DNA of 64,000 bases from an uncultured Bacteroidales bacterium (GCA_902801325.1 CADCHQ010000015.1:1-64000); one strand, 5' to 3'; positions 53,946 to 63,887 are shown, counted from the stretch's first letter. Notes: generated by a model from the sequence alone, not told the origin. Numbers and translations: made by a program.

Positions 53946-54546
53946 GGCTCCAGGTTGTGCGAAAACCAAACCAACCATAGAGAAGTGGTTTGTCATCAGC
54001 AAAGTCAACGAGCATCTCGTCATCAATAAAGTAACGAGTGCGCTCGCGAGTAGCCTCAATGCGAATGCGATACCAGTGATTCGGACGAAGCAAATGGGCC
54101 GAATCGGTGTATTCCTTGATGAGAGGCGGTTGGGGTTTCCCGTTGTAACGACGAAAACGAGTAGTCGAGTTCCAATTGCCTCCATATCCCATGTAATAGA
54201 GTTGAAGCGTGGAGGCATTCGCAAACGCTCCATTCCGCTCATGAAGGCGAGTCAAAGGGCTACCGTCAGGTGTTTCTGGGTCAGTGGCCAACCAGAAGCA
54301 ATTCAAATCCGAAAGGCGGTCGGTCGAATCCTTCTGCACCACCATCGCCTCGTACTCAATCACAAAAGGAACATGCATAGGTTCGCGATACCACAAGGTT
54401 AGGCCTGCAGGCGTAAAAATCTCGATGGAATCGGCAAAAAATAACAAATGTGTATCACGGCTTTCGGCCTCCACTTCCCAAAGCGCTTGTGCCTGAGATG
54501 TGAAGACCGAAAGGATGAGGTAGACTGTTAATAATGTCCGACGCAC
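53899..54546 (-). CDS. DUF6250-like secreted concanavalin-fold protein
   Basis: A 215-residue protein with a signal peptide (to about residue 21). The pattern VIEYEAMVV...DRLSDLNCFWLATDPETPDG and the later HWYRIRIEATRERTRYFIDD and YGWFGFRTTWSH fits the DUF6250/DUF1961 kind of concanavalin-like proteins found with pectin and rhamnogalacturonan systems. It starts with GTG directly after the stop of the upstream gene (TAAGTG), so translation is coupled. Its last residues are encoded inside the 22-bp array. Confidence 0.65.
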   Translation of the reverse strand: MRRTLLTVYLILSVFTSQAQALWEVEAESRDTHLLFFADSIEIFTPAGLTLWYREPMHVPFVIEYEAMVVQKDSTDRLSDLNCFWLATDPETPDGSPLTRLHERNGAFANASTLQLYYMGYGGNWNSTTRFRRYNGKPQPPLIKEYTDSAHLLRPNHWYRIRIEATRERTRYFIDDEMLVDFADDKPLLYGWFGFRTTWSHCLLKHFRKIVQPTP

Positions 54547-55596
54547 TTATCTGCGTGTTGTAGTTGAACGGTTGCCGCGGCTCTCACCCCGAGAGGTAGT
54601 TGTGGGAGTGTCATTGCCCGAGCGAGTACCCGTCTGAGTAGTTGTTTCCGAACGTCCACGAGTCGAAGTGCCGGTCGATTGACGAGTATTTGTCGTGTTA
54701 CCTGACTGACGAGTCGAGGATGTATTGCCTGACTGGCGAGTCGAAGTAGAAGTACTGTTCGACTGACGTGTAGTGCCCTGTCCACGACCGCTGGTAGAGC
54801 GTTCTCCACGAGTTACAGTGGTGTTCTGTCCGCGCTGTTCTCCCGTATTCGACGAACGGCTATTGATGAGCGGCGAGTTGTGATTACCACTGTTGTCACG
54901 ATAGCGAGGATCGGCCGTACGGTTCGAGCTATTGCGATTGCCATAGTTATTATAATCGGGCTTCTGGTTGCGGTCGCGCAGGTTCGAGCCGAAGTCGTTG
55001 CGACGATGGTCATTGAAGGAGTGCGAACCCATTATCCTCGGATCACCAGTGAAGCGGTCTCTGCTATTATAGCGGTTGATGTAGTAGCTGTTCGAATAGT
55101 ACGTACGGCTGTGTCCGCCATGATACTTCTTGTAGATGACAGGAGCATCGAAGTAGTAGAACGAACGATTGCTGTAAATCGTGTAGACACGGAAGTTCCA
55201 CGACGAACCGCTTGTGTAGATGGGACGATAGAAGTAGGGCTTCGACATGAAGCGAATGTACTGGCTTGCTGTCATGATGAAGCGCAGGTCGTCATTACGA
55301 TAGTCGAGATAGCGATAATAGCTATTGATGGCATCGTAGTATCCGTGCACCACATCGGGCATGAAGGACGATACGTAGTAGATGAAATCATAGTTGATCT
55401 CGTAGCAATCCTCATATTGCATGGGGGTAAAGTCCAGTTCGTATGCCATACGATCGGTGAGGAAACGTGCATGATTACGGATATTGCTAACCTTCATAGA
55501 AGAGGAAGCAGAAACAGGAGTTGTTGTGGTAACACATCCCTGAAGGAGGAACACCACCATCAGAATCATGGCTGAAATGAAGAGAATCTTTTTCAT
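54547..55596 (-). CDS. Lipoprotein with a Ser/Thr/Arg/Asn-rich C-terminal half
   Basis: A 349-residue lipoprotein (MVVFLLQGCVTTTT, Cys 21). The first half is Tyr/Phe-rich and probably folded (about 35-180). The second half is low complexity, with imperfect repeats of TRQSGNT and many Ser, Thr, Arg, Gly and Asn residues, probably disordered and outside the membrane. I recognise no family. Its stop codon abuts the GTG start of the next gene. A role in surface structure is a guess. Confidence 0.65.
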   Translation of the reverse strand: MKKILFISAMILMVVFLLQGCVTTTTPVSASSSMKVSNIRNHARFLTDRMAYELDFTPMQYEDCYEINYDFIYYVSSFMPDVVHGYYDAINSYYRYLDYRNDDLRFIMTASQYIRFMSKPYFYRPIYTSGSSWNFRVYTIYSNRSFYYFDAPVIYKKYHGGHSRTYYSNSYYINRYNSRDRFTGDPRIMGSHSFNDHRRNDFGSNLRDRNQKPDYNNYGNRNSSNRTADPRYRDNSGNHNSPLINSRSSNTGEQRGQNTTVTRGERSTSGRGQGTTRQSNSTSTSTRQSGNTSSTRQSGNTTNTRQSTGTSTRGRSETTTQTGTRSGNDTPTTTSRGESRGNRSTTTRR

Positions 55597-55720
55597 GGCT
55601 ATTTCTTTTTATTTGTTCAACATCTGGTTAACAACTCTCTGACGTTTTGACATCATACGTTGCAGAGGTTTAATGCAAAAGCTTATTTTTTTCTTTATTT
55701 AATACTTTTTCTTTCAAGGC

Positions 55721-56779
55721 TTACTTCTTATCCTTTACCTTTCCCTTCAATGGGGCAACGCCCTCTTGGGTGGGTTGAACTCGACGGATGGTGCCGTCGG
55801 CATTGAATTCCATTCGGTCGATGCAGACCTGACGATGGAAACCAGGACCGTTAGGTTTGGGCAACAGGTAATCCTTGTTGATGCGATGATAAACGACGTA
55901 CCACTCATCGCGTCCGGGTATCTGAAGCACGCTGTTATGGGCAGGACCATAGATTTCCTTCTCGGGGTCTTGCATGAGAACAATGGGGTCTTTGGCCACC
56001 TCTATAGGTCCAAGAGGAGAATCCGAGGTTCCATAAGCCACATGATAGTTAGGCGAACCCGTATCATCCACACTCCACAGGAAATAGTACTTGCCTTCGC
56101 GATAGAAGACATAAGCGCCCTCGCGGAATGCATAATCCTTCAGAGAACCGCCCGCAGGTGTTAGGACACGCGTGGTTCCAGGCACCAAGCTGGTCATGTC
56201 TTCGCTCAGTTCTGCACCAGCCATATAGCCATTGCCCCAATAAAGATAACTCTTGCCCGTCTTTGGGTCTGTGAAGACATCTACATCGATTTGCTGACCA
56301 CCCCGAACGCCCTCTGGGCGATCATAGACCAAGGGATGTCCCAAATCGACAAAGGGTCCGGTAGGACTATCGCTTACAGCCACGCCAATGGACTTGCGAT
56401 CACGCTCACGATCGTGCCCACTGAAGTAGAAATAGTACTTATATGTACCATCCTTTTGTCGCTTTTCCTCAATACATGGAGCCCAAGCATTACCCGTTGC
56501 CCACGCAACTTGTGAAGTTCCCAAGTCTAACATGATGCCCTCGTGACGCCAATCAGTAAGGTCTTTGCTCGAGAATACGGTGAAATAGTAGCCTCCCCAC
56601 CCTGGAGCTCCATCGGTGGTGGAATAGATGTAGAACCTACCCGTTTGGTGGCTATACATAACCTCGGGATCGGCATGAAACTCGGGTAAGATGGGATTCC
56701 CGGAAGTCTTCACTTTCTTTTCTGCTCGCAAACCCGTTGCAAGAATAAGAACCAAGGAGAGTAATAAAGCCTTTTTCAT
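55721..56779 (-). CDS. Glycoside hydrolase family 43
   Basis: A 352-residue secreted enzyme with a signal peptide. The five-bladed beta-propeller of GH43 is marked by the first catalytic Asp in ILPEFHADPEVMYSHQTGRF. Further blade motifs include WAPCIEEKRQKDGTYKYYFY, IDVDVFTDPKTGKSYLYWGN and GPAHNSVLQIPGRDEWYVVY. Members are arabinofuranosidases, xylosidases or related exo-enzymes acting on plant polysaccharides; which one cannot be read here. The frame allows a start two codons earlier. It complements the GH10 xylanase in this window. Confidence 0.92.
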   Translation of the reverse strand: MKKALLLSLVLILATGLRAEKKVKTSGNPILPEFHADPEVMYSHQTGRFYIYSTTDGAPGWGGYYFTVFSSKDLTDWRHEGIMLDLGTSQVAWATGNAWAPCIEEKRQKDGTYKYYFYFSGHDRERDRKSIGVAVSDSPTGPFVDLGHPLVYDRPEGVRGGQQIDVDVFTDPKTGKSYLYWGNGYMAGAELSEDMTSLVPGTTRVLTPAGGSLKDYAFREGAYVFYREGKYYFLWSVDDTGSPNYHVAYGTSDSPLGPIEVAKDPIVLMQDPEKEIYGPAHNSVLQIPGRDEWYVVYHRINKDYLLPKPNGPGFHRQVCIDRMEFNADGTIRRVQPTQEGVAPLKGKVKDKK

Positions 56780-56822
56780 GGTCATTGGATATTTTATTTA
56801 TTTGATTACTCGCAAAATGCAA

Positions 56823-57881
56823 CTATTGTTCAGAACTATAAAAGTCTAACATTTCCTCTATTTCTTCCCGTGAAGCCGTTTGATTGATGCGTATATCGCC
56901 TATGTCGGCCAACAGGGTAAAGTTTACCTGACCTGCCTCAAGATTCTTCTTATCATGAGCCATTAGCTCTAGTAAACGCGGATAGTGCTTGCATGTAAAG
57001 GGAAACTGTCCGTAGTGTTCCTTAATGAACTGGCGTGTCTGGTAGAATTTGTCACGAGGGAAGCCCATGCGAACAACACTCAGATACAACTCGCATACCA
57101 GTCCCCAAGCCACAGCATAACCGTGCAACACTGTTCGATGTTCTTCTAAAGCCAATGATTCGAAGGCGTGTCCCACAGTATGCCCAAGATTCAAGGCTTT
57201 CCGGATTCCGTGTTCGTGAGGATCTTCCTCCACTATTCTTTCCTTAACCTTAACACTTTGGGCAACCAATTGCGTTAACCGGGCATAATCAACATTATCA
57301 AGATCGAAACTGAGCAATTCCACCCAATGCTCCGTGCTACTTATGAGTCCATGCTTAAGCATCTCTGCATAGCCCGAAAGTAAGTTCTCTCGGTCAAGTG
57401 TACGCAGGAATTCGGCATCGAGAATGACAGCATTAGCCGGATTAAACACGCCAACCTCATTCTTCAAACCGCCGAAATTGATTCCCGTCTTTCCGCCCAC
57501 AGCAGCATCAACCATCGAAAGCAGGGTCGTAGGTACATTAATGTACGCTATTCCTCGCTTAAATGTACTTGCCGCAAAACCACCTAAGTCGGTCACCATA
57601 CCACCGCCTAAGCATATCAACAATGACCGACGGGTTGCCCCACCCTTTTGTAAAGCTGTCCAAACATGGGCAAGAGATTCCAGCGTCTTATTCTCGTCGG
57701 TTGGTGCTATCGTTATCATCTGTGCTCCTTGCACGCAAGGCAATTGACTCACAAGAGGCCAGCAAAGGCGCAAGGTGGTCTCATCAGTAAGCACAAAAAG
57801 GCGGTCGTGGACAATTCGTTCCACGGCCGCCTTCAGGCTATCACTGATACCAGTGCTCAGTATCACATCTTGTCGTCCCAT
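56823..57881 (-). CDS. aroB: 3-dehydroquinate synthase
   Basis: A 352-residue NAD- and metal-dependent enzyme of the shikimate pathway, turning DAHP into 3-dehydroquinate. It shows GGGMVTDLGGFAASTFKRGI (about 90-109), PTTLLSMVDAAVGGKTGINF (about 116-135) and ALNLGHTVGHAFE with the metal His. A TTG nine codons earlier is possible; the ATG is preferred. It lies apart from aroA, in the same direction, after the small acidic peptide gene. Confidence 0.95.
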   Translation of the reverse strand: MGRQDVILSTGISDSLKAAVERIVHDRLFVLTDETTLRLCWPLVSQLPCVQGAQMITIAPTDENKTLESLAHVWTALQKGGATRRSLLICLGGGMVTDLGGFAASTFKRGIAYINVPTTLLSMVDAAVGGKTGINFGGLKNEVGVFNPANAVILDAEFLRTLDRENLLSGYAEMLKHGLISSTEHWVELLSFDLDNVDYARLTQLVAQSVKVKERIVEEDPHEHGIRKALNLGHTVGHAFESLALEEHRTVLHGYAVAWGLVCELYLSVVRMGFPRDKFYQTRQFIKEHYGQFPFTCKHYPRLLELMAHDKKNLEAGQVNFTLLADIGDIRINQTASREEIEEMLDFYSSEQ

Positions 57882-57953
57882 CAGGTTGAATATTCGTTTG
57901 CAATGCAAACTTACGGAAAAAATTCCGAACCTACAACCCTTAGGACCAAATTC

Positions 57954-58157
57954 TTACCACTCCTTATCCCAAAGCGTACTACGGGAGGGCATGACAGTGG
58001 TAGAAACTTCCTCTTCCTCCCACAGGTCGTCTTCATCCTCTTCGTCAAAGGACTTCTTCTTAACGTCTGCCCAGTTGTAAGACTGGATTACAACCATAAT
58101 ATCATTCTCAGAAGCCATATCGGCTATCTTCATGCTAGGTGCTATGTATTTTTTCAT
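57954..58157 (-). CDS. Small acidic protein downstream of the 1256-aa secreted protein
   Basis: A 67-residue protein starting MKKYIAPSMKIADMASENDI, with a run of Asp and Glu in the second half (about 37-50). The GGAGG eight bases before the ATG at 58157 is a good ribosome binding site and decides that start; a TTG five codons earlier is disfavoured. Short peptides opening MKKYxxPxMxI are common in Bacteroidota and mostly uncharacterised. It follows the secreted-protein gene by 45 bases and aroB comes 72 bases later. Confidence 0.65.
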   Translation of the reverse strand: MKKYIAPSMKIADMASENDIMVVIQSYNWADVKKKSFDEEDEDDLWEEEEVSTTVMPSRSTLWDKEW

Positions 58158-58202
58158 TGTTATATCCTCCAAATTAAACGTTAAACATTAAACGTTAAAC
58201 TT

Positions 58203-61200
58203 TTATTTCACAAGAATCTTAACTCCGTTAACTACATAGATGCCTGCGGGAACGCTTACGGTCTTCACGTCGCCTGCCTTCATGTTGAGGTTGTAGCGAC
58301 TGATACCATTGATACCACTGACACGTACGTTATTATCGGCCTTAGAGGCAATGGTGAGCGTACCACGTCCTGCCTGTACTGCCAAGTCTGCCTCTTTCAC
58401 ACGAAGGTCGCGGATAGCATCTGCATTGCCTTCACCCTCACCGAAGATGATGCTCAGTGTTGAGAGCTTAGCACCAGTCGGGGCTACCGAAGCATAATAA
58501 GAACGGAATGGGGCAACATTCAGATAAGGCTTGTTCAGTTCTTGAGTACTCAGGAACATGTTCTTAGCAAAGTAGAATACAACATTGTTGGCATCCTTTG
58601 CAACCTTCTTACCAGAGTAAGAACCATAAGCCGTGAAGCTATAGTTACCATCCTTTGCGCTACCTGTTGCAGACTCGCCAGAGAAGGTGTAACTATTCTT
58701 ATCCATACCAGTAGTAGCCTTAATGAGGGCACCCTTCTGACTTGCCACAAACGAAACTGCATCGTTGTCACCTGGATTGAGGACCTTAACCAAGTAAGGT
58801 TTGTTGGGCAACGTAGCATTTGCTACCTGAATTACGGGGAAGTAAACATATTCCTCAGCTTCCTCCTGACCTTCCGGAACCTCATCTGTCAGACAGTTAC
58901 TTGCCTGCATCTGATGCAGTGAGAAGGCGGGTGCGGTTTCATTGGCATTGGTGTGTTTACCTTCAGCATCAACCAAGATGTCAAATGGTAGAATGATAGT
59001 TGCACTGGCAACCTTACCATTCTTGTCATTAGTAACCTGGCGCTCATGAATTGCTTTATTGGCAGCATCTACCTGAATGTCATAAGGAGCATAGAAGGGT
59101 TGTCTGTCAACCAGTACGATATCTTTACCTGCATTGAACGAACCGCTAGCGGTCTTATAGGCGAAGTTATCAGCAGTAGAGGTCATGTTCTCGGGCAGAT
59201 AAATCAGGGCATTGGGAGCAAGCCTTGCCTTCAAACTTTCCAGGCTGTAATCACCGGCACTTGCCACGATGGTCTGCAACTTGCTACCATCGATATAGAG
59301 AATCTGCTTAGCGTTAGTGGGCAAACCGTCGCCCGTAGTCTCAAACTCCTTGTCGAAGGCTTCCAGAACTTCCTTAACAGAAAGGTAACCAGTTCCCTCT
59401 GGAACGTCAATGACATTGCCACCTTCGTCAGTATCCTGAACCCTCAGCTTCAAACCCCACATGTCGTCCTCGGCAGCGCTTCCGTCCTCGGCAACATAGA
59501 GTGTCTGGTCATAAACCTTTGTCCACTCAAGCTTGGGAAGGTAATTCTTTGACACCAATTCGATGTCCATGCGGTAGAAGGCGAAACTACGGTGCTGCAT
59601 GCCTGTGCTGGGAGCAATGTTGTAGCGGGTTTCATCGGCCGTGAAGAGATAGTAGATACCACTCTTCTGATCTTCTTTGGAAGCATTCATGATGACGGTT
59701 TCGAACTTACCGATTTTGCCACTGCCATCGGGGTCATAGGTAGAGAGATACTTCGATACGGAGAAGGGATATTCCTTCAGGTACTGTGTTTCCGAGCCAC
59801 TGCCCGTGAGTTCCTCGGCATTGTTGAACTCGAAACGATTGTTACCAGCAACCGATGTGAAAATCTTAGTCGTGCTTGGATAATTGGGATCATAGTTGGG
59901 GTCATACAGGCCACCGTCTCCGTCGCCATCGAATTGCAAGAAATACTCCGAAGTCACATAGCTATAGCGTGCATGATGCGTGCCACCGTAGCTTTCGTCA
60001 CCGTACTGGCTATACAAGTCCTTAAAGGTGAAGGTAAGGTCACGCATGTAGTAGTCCGTGGGGACATAGAAAATGAACTTACCACCGCTCACTTTAAAGT
60101 CGTTGGCCGTGAAGGTCTGAACGAGTTCGAGTTTCTTACCCGTGGCGGGATCTTCCTCACTCTCACAGACAATGTCCATACTATTGATATAAGGGCTCAA
60201 GGACTCTAACTGCAGGGTAACGTTTACCAATGCCTGACAGCCTTCGGCCAGGTCGGTAATCTCGAATTTGACAGCGTCGTTGTTCAGGTCTTTCAGCTCA
60301 TAGACATCGAGGGCTGCAGCGTCAGCAGCACTTTCTACGCGAATGGTCTTAACAGGAGTGGTCGGGTCTGTGCCATAAATCTTCAGAGTATATGCACCCG
60401 GAGTGAAAGCAGGCAGGTCAATGGTGTGAGTACCGCCTGTAGACGTGGCCGTTGCCAAGTTCGAGCTGGCATTTTGCGTGACATAGCCTCTCACATGATA
60501 GTCACCACCTTCCTGAATATAAACAAAATTCAGATAATAGTAATTTCCACCATCACTCAAATAATAGACACTACCATCGCTCTCGCGCACCCTCAGGTTC
60601 CATGTTGCCTCATGACCCGAAGCGGCCGAACTGAAAGCAAGGATACGACTGGCGCCCTCTCCGTAGCATGACAGATAGCGCTTGTAATCAGAACCCGTAA
60701 AGAGGTTGCCAAACTCGTCCATCTGCCATACGAATGCCTGATTCTGGTTAACCTGTACAAAATCCAAGTTATCATTAAGATAATAATTTTGATTATTACG
60801 TCTTATACTGATGCGATAACCATTGTTGATAGTTTGTGTTCCGGCTTCAGTAGCAGTACCCCAATCGCAGTCAAACTTGGCACCGACAACCCTGTAGCCG
60901 ATGGGGGAATCCCAGCCCGAAGCGGTGTGGATGGTGGTGGGAGGCTCGAGGTAGAAAGTTCCCTCGCCAAAGGCATATGCACCCTTTCCGTCAACTACAA
61001 CAGGATAGATGTGCTTGATTGGATCCACATCGGCAGGTTCACCATAGCCATTAATGGCATCCTCCTGGTACAACCAAGTGTAAGCAATCAGGTCGCGCAC
61101 ACCCGTATAGTCATAAGTATACAAGCCATTCTTTTCGACAACAGCACCTACATCCATCTTACTTGTGGTGAAAGGAGACTGCACAGCACTTACGGCTGGA

Positions 61201-61973
61201 CCTGGGTCGGCAGGAGCTGCTTCAGCGTCGAAAGTACCCTCGGCCGTGAAGGTTAGCTCAAATGACTTGATGGTGACAGCGTACTGACTAGAACCTCTGG
61301 CAAAGAAGAAATGGAGCTGGTTGGTCATATCCGTGAGCGTTTTACTCGTACGCGTTATAACAAATTCCTTTGCTCTATTCTCAGCAGTATTATTTTGCAT
61401 CAGCGTATTAGATTCGTTACCAATCTCATGGGCAGCGGTAATGGAATCGGGACAGGTCAACTGAGTGGAGTGAGTGTTATCTCCATAAGGCGAACCAGAA
61501 CTCCAAGCCGGGGTCTCAAAGAACCTCATTTGGTCATCAGCTCCGATAGCCCAAGAGTTCTTTCCTTGATGCAAAGTGATGGTACCAGTAATATTGGGTT
61601 GCAGCACCAGACGGTAACCCGTGATACGATAACCCTTAGGCAGAGACACAACCACGAAAGTCTGGGTCTGACCGGCACCGATAATCAAGTTGCCATTATA
61701 TACATCAATAGCACATGAAGGGTCCTGCAATTCTCCAGAACCCGTAAGGTTGGCAATGTCGGACGTGGTCATCGTCAGGGATAATTGTTCATGACGCCAC
61801 ATGGAAGCCATACCTCTTCCAATACCCGAGTCTTGTGAGTTACCACCCGCCTGACCCGTGATAAGACTACCATTGTCCGGACCAATAGTCACGTTCTGCG
61901 CCTGTAGGGATAAAGGCACAAGCAGCATGCTCAAAAAGAGCACCACTGCATACTTAAAGTAGCTCTTTTTCAT
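58203..61973 (-). CDS. Large secreted protein with a T9SS-type C-terminal domain
   Basis: A 1256-residue protein with a signal peptide (to about residue 25, LQAQ). The first 1150 residues are beta-rich and contain no domain I can name. The last 75 match a type A type IX secretion tail (GTLTIASKADNNVRVSGING then AGDVKTVSVPAGIYVVNGVK), which would direct the protein through the outer membrane to the surface. A 67-aa acidic gene follows directly. Function unknown; a large surface or secreted protein. Confidence 0.8.
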   Translation of the reverse strand: MKKSYFKYAVVLFLSMLLVPLSLQAQNVTIGPDNGSLITGQAGGNSQDSGIGRGMASMWRHEQLSLTMTTSDIANLTGSGELQDPSCAIDVYNGNLIIGAGQTQTFVVVSLPKGYRITGYRLVLQPNITGTITLHQGKNSWAIGADDQMRFFETPAWSSGSPYGDNTHSTQLTCPDSITAAHEIGNESNTLMQNNTAENRAKEFVITRTSKTLTDMTNQLHFFFARGSSQYAVTIKSFELTFTAEGTFDAEAAPADPGPAVSAVQSPFTTSKMDVGAVVEKNGLYTYDYTGVRDLIAYTWLYQEDAINGYGEPADVDPIKHIYPVVVDGKGAYAFGEGTFYLEPPTTIHTASGWDSPIGYRVVGAKFDCDWGTATEAGTQTINNGYRISIRRNNQNYYLNDNLDFVQVNQNQAFVWQMDEFGNLFTGSDYKRYLSCYGEGASRILAFSSAASGHEATWNLRVRESDGSVYYLSDGGNYYYLNFVYIQEGGDYHVRGYVTQNASSNLATATSTGGTHTIDLPAFTPGAYTLKIYGTDPTTPVKTIRVESAADAAALDVYELKDLNNDAVKFEITDLAEGCQALVNVTLQLESLSPYINSMDIVCESEEDPATGKKLELVQTFTANDFKVSGGKFIFYVPTDYYMRDLTFTFKDLYSQYGDESYGGTHHARYSYVTSEYFLQFDGDGDGGLYDPNYDPNYPSTTKIFTSVAGNNRFEFNNAEELTGSGSETQYLKEYPFSVSKYLSTYDPDGSGKIGKFETVIMNASKEDQKSGIYYLFTADETRYNIAPSTGMQHRSFAFYRMDIELVSKNYLPKLEWTKVYDQTLYVAEDGSAAEDDMWGLKLRVQDTDEGGNVIDVPEGTGYLSVKEVLEAFDKEFETTGDGLPTNAKQILYIDGSKLQTIVASAGDYSLESLKARLAPNALIYLPENMTSTADNFAYKTASGSFNAGKDIVLVDRQPFYAPYDIQVDAANKAIHERQVTNDKNGKVASATIILPFDILVDAEGKHTNANETAPAFSLHQMQASNCLTDEVPEGQEEAEEYVYFPVIQVANATLPNKPYLVKVLNPGDNDAVSFVASQKGALIKATTGMDKNSYTFSGESATGSAKDGNYSFTAYGSYSGKKVAKDANNVVFYFAKNMFLSTQELNKPYLNVAPFRSYYASVAPTGAKLSTLSIIFGEGEGNADAIRDLRVKEADLAVQAGRGTLTIASKADNNVRVSGINGISRYNLNMKAGDVKTVSVPAGIYVVNGVKILVK

Positions 61974-62087
61974 AACATTACATATTAATTTATTATTAAA
62001 ATTTTTCTTCTTCTTACTTTATCAATTAATACTCACGCACTTAGCAAAACACATCACTTAAATCTGTGCAAGCCTTACTATGCGAGA

Positions 62088-62095
62088 CAAATTTA
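62088..62095 (-). promoter_or_regulatory. -7 element for the 1256-aa secreted protein
   Basis: TAAATTTG on the minus strand fits TAnnTTTG and predicts a leader of about 110 bases. Confidence 0.45.
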
Positions 62096-62331
62096 ATAAG
62101 TTTTTCCGTTTCACCAATAAGACAATAATGATTTTTTGCTTCGGAGGGGCAAAATTCTTACAATTTGGCAATTTCGTAGGTGCATTTGTAAATAATTCGT
62201 ATAATTATTCTTACGTATGACCACATACGAAAACAAGCATAAAAGGAACTCTTTCAACAGGATAGAGAGATTATTTTCTTAATTAAGCTTAAATTAATGT
62301 TCGCGAGCGCACGCGTTACATATAAAATTTG

Positions 62332-62339
62332 TATCTTTG
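62332..62339 (+). promoter_or_regulatory. FKBP operon promoter -7 element
   Basis: TATCTTTG fits TAnnTTTG, about 40 bases before the first FKBP start codon. Confidence 0.65.
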
Positions 62340-62379
62340 CACGCGATTTTCAAAAAACGAATCATATAGATAAGCAAAC

Positions 62380-62964
62380 ATGGACAAAATCAGTTACGCT
62401 CTGGGTCTGGGCATCGGACAGCAGCTGAAGAGCATGAACATTAAGGGATTTAACATTGGCGACTTCACGAAGAGCATCGCCGAGGTGATTGACGGTCAGC
62501 CAACGCTGATGACGGCACGCGAGGCACAGGAGTTGCTGAACGAATACTTTGCTGCAAAGGCAGCTGAGGACGCTCGTGAGCACATTGCCGAGGGCAAGGC
62601 ATTTCTCGAGAACAACGGTCAGCGCGAAGGCGTAGTGACCACTAAGAGCGGTTTACAGTATGAGATTTTGCAGGAAGGCACAGGAAAAAGCCCGAAGGCA
62701 ACAGACAAAGTACGCTGTCACTACGAAGGACGACTCATCAATGGTGAGGTCTTCGATAGTTCGTATAAGCGCAATCAACCTGCCGATTTCGGACTCAATC
62801 AGGTAATTCCAGGATGGACAGAGGGTGTGCAACTTATGAAAGAAGGCGCAAAGTTCCGTTTCTTCATCCCCTATCTGTTGGGTTACGGCGAGCAAGGTGC
62901 AGGTAGTTCTATTCCTCCCTATTCGACGTTGATATTCGATGTAGAATTGATAAAGGTTCTATAA
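62380..62964 (+). CDS. FKBP-type peptidyl-prolyl cis-trans isomerase (no signal peptide)
   Basis: A 194-residue protein: an N-terminal FKBP-N helical domain (ALGLGIGQQLKSMNI, about 5-60) and a C-terminal FKBP domain with VRCHYEGRLINGEVFDSS and GWTEGVQLMKEGAKFRFFIP (about 108-165). It speeds folding at prolines. No signal peptide is seen, so it may act in the cytoplasm, unlike the lipoprotein paralogue that follows 53 bases later. Confidence 0.92.
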   Translation: MDKISYALGLGIGQQLKSMNIKGFNIGDFTKSIAEVIDGQPTLMTAREAQELLNEYFAAKAAEDAREHIAEGKAFLENNGQREGVVTTKSGLQYEILQEGTGKSPKATDKVRCHYEGRLINGEVFDSSYKRNQPADFGLNQVIPGWTEGVQLMKEGAKFRFFIPYLLGYGEQGAGSSIPPYSTLIFDVELIKVL

Positions 62965-63017
62965 ACCTTACATTTATAACTGACAATTATTAAACCATTT
63001 AATTAATAAACAACAAA

Positions 63018-63887
63018 ATGAAAAAGTTAAGCTTTATTTTCGTGGTAGCTATTGCTGCCATCATTGCTTCTTGCGGTAACGGCACTCCCAAGGCCGACCT
63101 GAAGAGCGACGTTGACACTCTGTCTTATGCTATCGGTATGGCACAGACACAAGGTTTGAAAGAGTATTTATCCCACATGGGTGTTGACTCTGCTTATATG
63201 GACCAGTTCATCAAGGGTTTGAACGAAGGTGCCAACGCTGGCGACGACAAGAAGAAGACCGCCTACTTCATGGGTATTCAGATTGGTCAGCAAATCAGTC
63301 AGCAGATGATGAAGGGTATCAACTATGAACTCTTTGGTGAGGACAGCACTCAGACCATCAGCTTGAAGAACTTTATGGCAGGTTTCGTAAGTGCTACACT
63401 GGAAGAAGGTGGTCTGATGACGATGGAAGAGGCTCAGGCAACTGCTCGCCAGAAGCAAGCCGACATCAAGAAGGCTCAAATGGAGAAGAAGTACGGTCCT
63501 TGGAAACAAGAGAACGAAGAGTTTATGGCCAAGATTGCCAAGACAGAAGGCTTGAACAAGCTGGAGAATGGCGTATACTACGAGGTTATCGAAGAAGGCA
63601 AGGGCGAGATTCCTGCTGACACTAGCACGGTTAAGGTAAACTACGAGGGCAAACTCATCAATGACACCGTCTTCGATAGCTCATACAAGCGCAATGAGCC
63701 CGCATCATTCCGTTGCAATCAGGTTATTCCTGGATGGACCAACGCCCTGACTCACATGCCTGTAGGTTCTAAGTGGAAGGTTTACATTCCTCAGGATCAG
63801 GCATACGGTGATCGCGAAGCCGGACAGATTAAGCCCTTCTCTGCTCTCGTATTCACCATCGAGTTGCTGGGTATCGAAAAGAACTAA
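63018..63887 (+). CDS. FKBP-type peptidyl-prolyl cis-trans isomerase (lipoprotein)
   Basis: A 289-residue protein with a lipoprotein signal (AIIASCGNG, Cys 19), an FKBP-N dimerisation region (DTLSYAIGMAQTQGLKEYL onward, about 35-165) and a FKBP domain (VNYEGKLINDTVFDSS and WKVYIPQDQAYGDR, about 205-285). It resembles Mip/FkpA types that assist folding of envelope and outer-membrane proteins. It is the second of the FKBP genes and reads in the same direction as the partial gene after it. Confidence 0.93.
   Translation: MKKLSFIFVVAIAAIIASCGNGTPKADLKSDVDTLSYAIGMAQTQGLKEYLSHMGVDSAYMDQFIKGLNEGANAGDDKKKTAYFMGIQIGQQISQQMMKGINYELFGEDSTQTISLKNFMAGFVSATLEEGGLMTMEEAQATARQKQADIKKAQMEKKYGPWKQENEEFMAKIAKTEGLNKLENGVYYEVIEEGKGEIPADTSTVKVNYEGKLINDTVFDSSYKRNEPASFRCNQVIPGWTNALTHMPVGSKWKVYIPQDQAYGDREAGQIKPFSALVFTIELLGIEKN

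Larger units (their letters stand above)
61974..62379. other. Divergent intergenic region
   Basis: An A/T-rich gap between the divergent secreted-protein gene and the first FKBP gene. It holds the two promoter elements at 62088-62095 (minus) and 62332-62339 (plus) and no visible gene, repeat array or dispersed repeat. Confidence 0.6.

Noticed and set aside
57954..58157. RiPP precursor peptide
   Set aside because: No maturase, peptidase or ABC transporter of a RiPP pathway lies nearby and there is no clear leader-core division, so it is kept as an unknown small protein.
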